This document shows, one piece after another, positions 4,120-9,221 of a stretch of DNA of 9,221 bases. Source of the stretch: Collinsella sp. (GTDB taxonomy: Bacteria; Actinomycetota; Coriobacteriia; Coriobacteriales; Coriobacteriaceae); assembly GCA_019419625.1 (NCBI GenBank), contig DXZO01000006.1, positions 1 to 9,221 on the forward strand. Direction: 5' to 3'. The position numbers and the translations under genes were made by a program. Position 1 is the stretch's first letter; every line of letters starts with the position of its first letter. A model generated the notes under the pieces. The model ran no database searches. It saw only the letters and a program-made list of their open reading frames with translations, and was not told the DNA's origin.

Positions 4120-6219
4120 ATGGCTAAGCCTAAGTACAAGCTTTCCGATACCCGTAACATCGGCATCATGGCCCACATCGATGCCGGTAAGACCACCACG
4201 ACCGAGCGTATTCTTTACTACACCGGTAAGACCCACAAGATCGGTGAGGTCCATGAGGGCGCTGCCACCATGGACTGGATGGTTCAGGAGCAGGAGCGCG
4301 GCGTAACCATTACCTCCGCTGCTACCACCTGCTTCTGGAACAAGGACGGCAAGGACTACCGCATCCAGATCATCGACACCCCGGGCCACGTTGACTTCAC
4401 CGCCGAGGTCGAGCGCTGCCTGCGCGTCCTCGATGGCGCTGTCGCCGTTTTCGACGCCGTTGCTGGCGTTCAGCCTCAGTCTGAGACCGTTTGGCGTCAG
4501 GCTTCTACCTTCAACGTTCCCCGCATCGCCTTCATCAACAAGTATGACCGCGTGGGCGCTGACTTCTTCAACGCTATCGAGACCATGAAGGATCGTCTCG
4601 ACGCTAACGCCGTGGCCGCTCAGGTCCCGATGGGCGCCGAGGACAACTTCTGGGGCGTCATCGACCTGGTCACCATGACTGCATGGGACTTCAAGGCCGA
4701 CGAGAAGGGCATGACCTACCCCGAGCCGATGGACGAGATCCCGGCTGAGTTCGCCGACATCGCTGCCACCAAGCGCGAGGAGCTCCTCGACGCTGCTGCC
4801 AGCTTTGACGACGAGCTCATGGAGAAGATCCTCATGGAGGAGGACTTCACCGTCGAGGAGCTCAAGGCTGCTCTGCGTAAGGGCGTTCTGGCCAACGAGC
4901 TCAACCTCGTCTTCGTGGGCTCCGCCTACAAGAACAAGGGCGTCCAGGAGCTGCTCGACGCTGTCGTCGACTACCTGCCCAGCCCACTCGACGTTGAGGC
5001 CGTCACCGGTACCGATCCGGACACCGGCGAGGAGATCCAGCGTCATCCTTCCTTCGACGAGCCCTTCTCCGGCCTGGTCTTCAAGATCATGACCGACCCG
5101 TTCGTCGGTAAGCTCACCTATGTCCGCGTTTACTCCGGCCGCGCCGAGTCCGGCTCCTACGTGGTCAACGCTTCCAACGGTCAGCGCGAGCGCCTCGGCC
5201 GCATCCTCGAGATGAACGCCGCCGAGCGTATCGACCGTGACGACGCTGCCGCCGGCGACATCGTCGCTTGCGTCGGCTTCAAGAACTCCACCACCGGTGA
5301 CACCCTGTGCGCCGAGGGCAAGGAGATCGTCCTCGAGAAGATCGAGTTCGCTAAGCCCGTTATCGACGTTGCCATCGAGCCCAAGACCAAGGCCGAGCAG
5401 GACAAGATGTCCCTGGCTCTGACCAAGCTCGCCGAGGAGGACCCGACCTTCCAGGTGTCCACCAACCACGAGACCGGCCAGACCATCATCGCCGGCATGG
5501 GCGAGCTGCACCTCGAGATCATCGTCGACCGTCTGCTCCGCGAGTTCAAGGTTGACGCTAACGTTGGTAAGCCCCAGGTTGCCTACCGCGAGACCGCTGG
5601 TCACGACGTCGAGAAGGCCGAGGGCAAGTTCGTCCGTCAGTCCGGTGGTCGCGGTCAGTATGGCCACGCCGTCATCAAGCTCGAGAAGATGGAGGAGGGC
5701 TTCGGCTACGAGTTCGTCAACGCTATCGTCGGCGGCGTCGTGCCCAAGGAGTACATCCCGTCCATCGACAAGGGCATCCAGGAGGCCCTGAACACCGGTG
5801 TTATCGCCGGTTTCCCGGTCCTCGACGTCAAGGTCACCCTGTTCGACGGTTCTTACCACGAGGTCGACTCCTCCGAGGCCGCCTTCAAGATCGCCGGTTC
5901 CATGGCTATCAAGGACGCTCTCAAGAAGTCCGATCCGCAGCTGCTCGAGCCGATCATGGCTGTCGAGGTCGAGACCCCCGAGCAGTACATGGGCGACGTT
6001 ATGGGCAACCTCTCCGGTCGCCGCGGCAAGATCGAGGGCATGGAGGATCGCAAGAACAGCAAGCTCATCCGTGCCAAGGTGCCGCTGGGCGAGATGTTCG
6101 GTTACGCTACCGACCTTCGCTCCCAGACCCAGGGCCGTGCATCCTACACGATGCAGTTCGACTCTTATGAGCCCGCGCCCAAGTCCATCGTGGACGAGGT
6201 CATGAGCAAGAACGCCTAA
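4120..6219 (+). CDS. fusA: Translation elongation factor G
   Basis: This 699-residue GTPase moves tRNAs and mRNA through the ribosome and, with RRF, recycles ribosomes. The G domain shows the P-loop AHIDAGKT (18-25), the switch I element RGVTI (60-64), DTPGH (86-90) with the catalytic His, NKYD (140-143) and GSAYKNKG (267-274). Domain II begins near 310. Domain III contains GMGELHLEI (459-467). Domain IV contains SGGRGQYGHAVI (508-519) and the tip histidine H580. Domain V ends near VDEVMSKNA. The G4 motif has Tyr where NKMD is commonest, a variable position within NKxD. Start ATG 4120 has AAGGA (4109-4113) 6 bases upstream. There is no zinc-chelating loss, truncation or duplication that would suggest a second, specialised EF-G. 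Codon use is strongly biased, as expected for high expression. Confidence 0.98.
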   Translation: MAKPKYKLSDTRNIGIMAHIDAGKTTTTERILYYTGKTHKIGEVHEGAATMDWMVQEQERGVTITSAATTCFWNKDGKDYRIQIIDTPGHVDFTAEVERCLRVLDGAVAVFDAVAGVQPQSETVWRQASTFNVPRIAFINKYDRVGADFFNAIETMKDRLDANAVAAQVPMGAEDNFWGVIDLVTMTAWDFKADEKGMTYPEPMDEIPAEFADIAATKREELLDAAASFDDELMEKILMEEDFTVEELKAALRKGVLANELNLVFVGSAYKNKGVQELLDAVVDYLPSPLDVEAVTGTDPDTGEEIQRHPSFDEPFSGLVFKIMTDPFVGKLTYVRVYSGRAESGSYVVNASNGQRERLGRILEMNAAERIDRDDAAAGDIVACVGFKNSTTGDTLCAEGKEIVLEKIEFAKPVIDVAIEPKTKAEQDKMSLALTKLAEEDPTFQVSTNHETGQTIIAGMGELHLEIIVDRLLREFKVDANVGKPQVAYRETAGHDVEKAEGKFVRQSGGRGQYGHAVIKLEKMEEGFGYEFVNAIVGGVVPKEYIPSIDKGIQEALNTGVIAGFPVLDVKVTLFDGSYHEVDSSEAAFKIAGSMAIKDALKKSDPQLLEPIMAVEVETPEQYMGDVMGNLSGRRGKIEGMEDRKNSKLIRAKVPLGEMFGYATDLRSQTQGRASYTMQFDSYEPAPKSIVDEVMSKNA

Positions 6220-6279
6220 GTTCGAGCTCCCTGTTACGTAATCCGCGAGAACGTCTCTCGCACTCTTTGGAGGTTTAAG

Positions 6280-6588
6280 TTGGCTACCCAGAAGATCCGC
6301 ATTCGCCTCAAGGGCTATGATCACGAGGTCGTCGATCAGTCCGCGAAGCTCATCGTCGAGACCGCTCAGAAGACCGGTGCTCGCGTTTCCGGTCCTGTCC
6401 CCCTGCCCACCGAGCGCAACCTGTACACGGTTATCCGCTCGCCGCACGTGAACAAGGACTCCCGTGAGCAGTTCGAGATGCGCACCCACAAGCGCCTCAT
6501 CGACATCCTCGACCCCACCTCGGGCACAGTTGATTCGCTCATGCGTCTCGACCTCCCCGCTGGCGTTGACATCGACATCAAGCTCTAA
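6280..6588 (+). CDS. rpsJ: 30S ribosomal protein S10 (NusE)
   Basis: This complete 102-residue S10 is a component of the 30S head and, as NusE, the NusB partner in antitermination. The sequence carries the conserved MATQKIRIRLKGYDH start, the loop GPVPLPTERNLYTVIRSPHV (38-57) and the signature DSREQFEMRTHKRLIDI (60-76). The start is TTG at 6280, with TTTGGAGG (6266-6273) 6 bases ahead. It lies 60 bases after fusA, where tuf is usually found, and a strong terminator follows immediately. In most bacteria rpsJ leads the S10 operon (rplC, rplD and so on), but none of those genes follow here, so S10 appears to be the last gene of the str transcript. Confidence 0.98.
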   Translation: MATQKIRIRLKGYDHEVVDQSAKLIVETAQKTGARVSGPVPLPTERNLYTVIRSPHVNKDSREQFEMRTHKRLIDILDPTSGTVDSLMRLDLPAGVDIDIKL

Positions 6589-6607
6589 GCGATATCGCTC
6601 ATAGCTT

Positions 6608-6650
6608 AAAGGGCCCCGCTGCCGTTACGGTAGCGGGGCCCTTTTGTTTT
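6608..6650 (+). terminator. Strong Rho-independent terminator after rpsJ
   Basis: Arms 6608-6624 and 6628-6644 form a 17-bp stem with one G-U pair and a 3-base loop, followed by TTTTGTTTT. It lies between the convergent rpsJ and birA genes. Its upstream side has only a short A-run, so termination of birA from the other strand would be weaker. Confidence 0.93.
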
Positions 6651-6704
6651 GCATGATGGGTGTGGACCGCCGGGTAAGGCTGCCGAGCGGCTGGCTGTGG
6701 CGAC

Positions 6705-7481
6705 CTACTCACTCAAGGGGCGCAATGACGCCTCCTCAAAATGGAAGGATCGCAAGCCGTCTTCCGTTTCGATACACGCGCGTCCAAAGGTATCGACGGT
6801 TTTAAAGATGCCTCGCGCCAGTTCGTCTCCAGCGGGGGAGCGGGCGATAACGTGCTCCCCGATCCAATTGAGGTGAGCGATATATTCGCCTTGGACGGGC
6901 GCGAGCGGTCCGGTGTTTTCTTCCATGGCGTTGAGGCGTTCTGCCCAGGCATCTACAGCGTCTATAACTGCGTGATAGACCTCATCGAGGAGCATGTCGA
7001 CAGCAGGAACGTTCTCGTTAAGGTCCGAGAGACCGATTGCCGGCAGGCCGCCATCGGGAACCTCCGAGGGCACATAGTTCACATTGACGCCAATGCCGCA
7101 GACGGCAAAGGGCTTGCCCTCGGTGTCACGAGCCGCCTCGACCAGGATGCCGCCGAGTTTGCGCCCTCGCGCGACGAGGTCGTTGGGCCATTTGAGGCCG
7201 ATCTCGTTAGCAAGACCTTGCTTTTCGAGCGCCTCGAGCACCGCTAAGCCGCTGACGGCGGCAAGACCAGAGTACTTGGCGGGATCAACACGTGGACGTA
7301 GGACAATCGAGAGCAACAGGTTGCCGGCGGTTGAATCCCACTTGTGGCCGCGTCGGCCGCGTCCTGCCGTTTGCGCGCGGGCAGCAAGTCCTGTGCCGTG
7401 CGGCGCTCCCTGTTTTCCTGCTTCGAGCAGGTCATCGTTGGTCGATCCGGTTACGTCGACTATCGTTAATTTGGCATCCAT
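6705..7481 (-). CDS. birA: Biotin--[acetyl-CoA-carboxylase] ligase, monofunctional
   Basis: This 258-residue enzyme activates biotin as biotinyl-5'-AMP and transfers it to the acceptor lysine of biotin carrier proteins such as AccB. Visible motifs are STN (13-15), the biotin/ATP loop GRGRRGHKW (40-48), KWPND (97-101), KLGGILVEA (108-116) with the catalytic Lys108, and GIGVNVN (129-135). The small C-terminal domain follows from about 205. It begins directly with the catalytic domain and has no N-terminal winged helix, so it is a group I ligase that should not act as the biotin-operon repressor. I chose the ATG at 7481, with GGAGG about 11 bases upstream. A longer in-frame start at 7562 would add 27 residues with no family resemblance. 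It is divergent from fabH, and its product would mature the acetyl-CoA carboxylase carrier that feeds that pathway. Confidence 0.93.
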   Translation of the reverse strand: MDAKLTIVDVTGSTNDDLLEAGKQGAPHGTGLAARAQTAGRGRRGHKWDSTAGNLLLSIVLRPRVDPAKYSGLAAVSGLAVLEALEKQGLANEIGLKWPNDLVARGRKLGGILVEAARDTEGKPFAVCGIGVNVNYVPSEVPDGGLPAIGLSDLNENVPAVDMLLDEVYHAVIDAVDAWAERLNAMEENTGPLAPVQGEYIAHLNWIGEHVIARSPAGDELARGIFKTVDTFGRACIETEDGLRSFHFEEASLRPLSE

Positions 7482-7574
7482 AACGGCTGCTACCTCCTTA
7501 ATGAATAAGTGAATAACGCAATGGTGTCGAGAGGCAGACACAATGTGAAGCCTTTGTCGCATTTGGGCAATTTA

Positions 7575-7593
7575 ATGTTAACACGTCAACAAC
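7575..7593 (+). promoter_or_regulatory. Operator-like repeat, copy 1, upstream of the fab promoter
   Basis: This 19-bp sequence is repeated at 7623-7641 with one mismatch. It contains an imperfect palindrome, TGTTAAC-AC-GTCAACA, with half-sites of the form TGTTRAC. It overlaps the expected -35 position of the TATCCT promoter, where a bound protein would block or contact RNA polymerase. The regulator is unknown. Confidence 0.6.
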
Positions 7594-7606
7594 GACTGAA
7601 ATGCGC

Positions 7607-7612
7607 TATCCT
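7607..7612 (+). promoter_or_regulatory. Likely -10 element of the fabH-acpP-fabK operon
   Basis: TATCCT is identical to the -10 of the str promoter in this window. The bases 17 upstream (CGTCAA, 7584-7589) are a poor -35, which suggests the promoter is weak or needs help. Transcription would start near 7619, about 39 bases ahead of fabH. Confidence 0.45.
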
Positions 7613-7622
7613 CTCTTGGTCG

Positions 7623-7641
7623 ATGTAAACACGTCAACAAC
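7623..7641 (+). promoter_or_regulatory. Operator-like repeat, copy 2, between promoter and fabH
   Basis: Identical to 7575-7593 except A for T at one position. The inner palindrome is TGTAAAC-AC-GTCAACA. It lies just downstream of the predicted transcription start and ends next to the fabH ribosome-binding site. The two copies are 48 bp apart and on the same face order, a layout suited to cooperative repression. Confidence 0.6.
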
Positions 7642-7657
7642 TCAAAGGAGGTTAGTG

Positions 7658-8617
7658 ATGGGTTTCACGATTCTTGGAACGGGCTCGGCGCTTCCTAAGC
7701 GCAGTGTTTCCAATGACGAGCTGTCCGAGTTCCTCGATACCTCGGATGAGTGGATTTTTACCCGCACAGGTATCAAGAGCCGCCATGTGTGTACCACCGA
7801 GTCACTCGACGACCTTGCCGTAGCGGCGAGCGAGCGGGCACTCCAGGTGTCCGGAATCGACGCGAGCCAGCTGGATCTGATCGTCTGTTCGACGACGACG
7901 GGTGACCACCTTGTTCCCGCTGAGGCATGTGCCGTCGCTGAGCGACTAGGCGCGACGTGCTCTGCCTTCGATGTCTCGGCGGCCTGTGCCGGCTTCGTAT
8001 TTGCGCTCGATGTTGCCGAGGGCTATATCGCCCGGGGCCGTGCCAAGCGCGTGCTTATCGTTGCTGCCGAGCAGATGACGCGCGCGCTCGACTGGACCGA
8101 CCGCGCCACCTGCGTGCTCTTTGGCGATGGGGCGGGCGCCGCGGTGATTGAGGCTGGGGGAGACAGCCCCCTTGCCGTTGAGCTTTCGACGGCGCCCGAC
8201 GTCGAGACGTTGCGCGTTCCCGGTCTGGTCGGCACCTCGCCGTTTAAGGCCTCTGCAGATAGCGAGAGCGTGCTGTCCATGAATGGCCGCCGCGTGTTCA
8301 AGTTCGGCGTCAACGCCATCTGCGACACGGTCCATAAGCTTGCGAGCGATGCGGGCATTTCGGTCGAGGACATCGACCATTTTGTATTCCATCAGGCTAA
8401 CGAACGAATCCTGAGTCAGGCGGTCAAGCGCCTCGGTGTGCCAGGCGAGCGCGTGGTTCGAACGCTGCGCGAGACCGGCAACATTTCGAGCGCCTGCATT
8501 CCCTTTGCGCTTGACCGGCTGGCACGCACCGACGCACTGAATACGGGCGACACCATCGCCCTCGTTGGATTTGGCGCCGGCCTGGATATAGGTGGCTATC
8601 TGCTTCGTTGGAAGTAG
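7658..8617 (+). CDS. fabH: Beta-ketoacyl-ACP synthase III
   Basis: This 319-residue enzyme starts fatty-acid synthesis by condensing an acyl-CoA primer with malonyl-ACP. The catalytic triad is intact: Cys110 in DVSAACAGFVFAL, His245 in HFVFHQANERIL and Asn275 in ETGNISSACIPFAL. LFGDGAGAAVI (154-164) and the C-terminal GFGAGLDIGGYLL are also typical of the family. The start is ATG 7658, preceded at 6 bases by AAAGGAGG (7644-7651). An upstream ATG at 7601 would place the start before the second operator repeat and add unrelated residues. It leads an operon with acpP and fabK and is divergent from birA. Whether it prefers acetyl or branched-chain primers cannot be judged reliably from sequence alone. 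Confidence 0.96.
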   Translation: MGFTILGTGSALPKRSVSNDELSEFLDTSDEWIFTRTGIKSRHVCTTESLDDLAVAASERALQVSGIDASQLDLIVCSTTTGDHLVPAEACAVAERLGATCSAFDVSAACAGFVFALDVAEGYIARGRAKRVLIVAAEQMTRALDWTDRATCVLFGDGAGAAVIEAGGDSPLAVELSTAPDVETLRVPGLVGTSPFKASADSESVLSMNGRRVFKFGVNAICDTVHKLASDAGISVEDIDHFVFHQANERILSQAVKRLGVPGERVVRTLRETGNISSACIPFALDRLARTDALNTGDTIALVGFGAGLDIGGYLLRWK

Positions 8618-8668
8618 TCGCACATAGGTAATAAAACGCCCCTAGGGCACAAACAAAGGAGAACTACC

Positions 8669-8905
8669 ATGGCAGATCAGAAGACCTTCGAGCGTGTTTG
8701 CGACGTTATCCGCGAGACCGCTGGCCTTGACGACGTCGAGATGAAGCCCGAGTCCACGCTCGAGGAGATTGGTCTCGACAGTCTGGGCACCGTCGAGATC
8801 CTCGTCGCCGTCGAGGACGAGTTTGGCATCCAGCTCGATACCGAGGAGAATCCCAAGACGGTCGGCGAGTTCGCTGATACGGTCGAGGCGGCATTGGAGA
8901 AGTAG
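8669..8905 (+). CDS. acpP: Acyl carrier protein
   Basis: This 78-residue acidic protein carries growing acyl chains on a phosphopantetheine arm. The attachment Ser38 lies in IGLDSLGTVEI (34-44), the DSL motif at the start of helix II, and the four-helix acidic pattern is complete. The ATG at 8669 has AAAGGAG (8655-8661) 7 bases upstream. It follows fabH by 51 bases and precedes fabK by 2, so it is co-transcribed with both. The placement between fabH and fabK favours a housekeeping fatty-acid ACP over a specialised one. Confidence 0.96.
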   Translation: MADQKTFERVCDVIRETAGLDDVEMKPESTLEEIGLDSLGTVEILVAVEDEFGIQLDTEENPKTVGEFADTVEAALEK

Positions 8906-8907
8906 CG

Positions 8908-9221
8908 ATGCTCAAGACTCCTCTCTGCGATCTGCTCGGCATCGAAAAGCCCGTGTTCCAGGGCGGTATGGCCTGGATTGCCGACGCCTCGCTGGCGTCC
9001 GCAGTGTCCGAGGCGGGCGGCTTAGGGATCATCGCGGCCATGAACGCCGACGCCAACTGGCTGCGCGACCAGATTCACGAGCTGCGCGCCAGGACGGATA
9101 AGCCCTTTGGCGTGAACGTCATGCTCATGAGCCCGTTTGCCGACGAGGTCGCGCAGGTCGTGATTGACGAGCGAGTGCCGGTCGTCGTGACGGGCGCCGG
9201 AAATCCCACCAAGTACATGAA
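8908..9221 (+). CDS. fabK: Enoyl-ACP reductase II, FMN-dependent (3' partial)
   Basis: The first 104 residues are present before the window ends, about a third of the usual length. They match the N-terminus of the FabK/nitronate monooxygenase-like TIM-barrel flavoproteins: ITD-type start DLLGIEKPVFQGGMAW (8-23), EAGGLGIIAAMNA (36-48), DKPFGVNVMLMSPFADEV (64-81) and VTGAGNP (94-100). FabK reduces the enoyl-ACP double bond with NAD(P)H and FMN and replaces FabI in many Gram-positive bacteria; FabK enzymes are insensitive to triclosan. Start ATG 8908 lies 2 bases after the acpP stop, with GGAGA (8896-8900) inside acpP, so translation is probably coupled. A nitronate monooxygenase is the alternative, but the fabH-acpP context supports fabK. 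Confidence 0.92.
   Translation, partial: MLKTPLCDLLGIEKPVFQGGMAWIADASLASAVSEAGGLGIIAAMNADANWLRDQIHELRARTDKPFGVNVMLMSPFADEVAQVVIDERVPVVVTGAGNPTKYM

Noticed and set aside
4102..6489. A very long open frame on the minus strand across fusA and into rpsJ
   Set aside because: It is the antisense shadow of genes with strong GC-biased codons. It overlaps unmistakable EF-G and S10 and shows low-complexity Leu/Gly/Asp/Val composition without a ribosome-binding site.
7482..7562. Longer N-terminus for BirA that might hold a DNA-binding domain
   Set aside because: The 27 extra residues are too few for a winged helix, show no helix-turn-helix pattern, and have no ribosome-binding site. The GGAGG at 7492-7500 favours the ATG at 7481.
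7601..7657. A 19-residue N-terminal extension of FabH from an upstream ATG
   Set aside because: The ATG overlaps the likely -10 region and precedes the second operator repeat. The start at 7658 has an ideal ribosome-binding site and the normal FabH N-terminus.

Overview
The window looks like a chromosomal segment of a gut Coriobacteriia actinobacterium, most like Collinsella. The reasons are the GC-rich translation genes with strong C/G-ending codon bias, an actinobacterial-type S12 (MPTINQLVR start), TTG start codons on ribosomal genes, and a fabH-acpP-fabK fatty-acid operon. The genus is inferred from general resemblance; no search was run.

Layout. (1) 1-637 is the 3' end of a gene that, from its position ahead of rpsL-rpsG-fusA, should be rpoC. 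The visible part is a C-terminal extension with a helix-hairpin-helix domain closely resembling the DNA-binding C-terminal domain of RNA polymerase alpha, followed by an acidic tail. A long hairpin terminator (711-752), nested inside a second inverted repeat, closes it. (2) 948-2493 is an ECF sigma factor gene overlapping a gene for a single-pass membrane protein, probably its anti-sigma factor. A SigW-like ECF promoter lies upstream, suggesting autoregulation. (3) 2494-3175 has no gene but is densely structured: a terminator, two large imperfect palindromes (2579-2699 and 2831-2969), a copy of a 39-bp repeat whose inverted partner lies ahead of the sigma gene, a second terminator, and a good sigma-A-type promoter (3054-3082). 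(4) 3176-6588 is the str operon rpsL-rpsG-fusA, followed directly by rpsJ and a strong terminator. No tuf gene is present and no S10-operon genes follow. (5) 6705-7481 (minus strand) is a biotin protein ligase without a DNA-binding domain. (6) 7658 to the end is fabH-acpP-fabK, with fabK cut by the window edge, read divergently from birA. Two near-identical 19-bp repeats flank the likely fab promoter.

How the parts fit. The window joins transcription (RNA polymerase tail, sigma/anti-sigma), translation (S12, S7, EF-G, S10) and fatty-acid synthesis. In the last, BirA would biotinylate the acetyl-CoA carboxylase carrier that supplies malonyl units, FabH starts chains on AcpP, and FabK does the last reduction of each cycle. 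The most unusual features are the alpha-CTD-like domain in the presumed beta' tail, the sigma/anti-sigma cassette lying between rpoC and rpsL and bracketed by inverted repeats, the palindrome-rich gap ahead of rpsL, an arginine at S12 position 88, and the paired operator-like repeats at the fab promoter.
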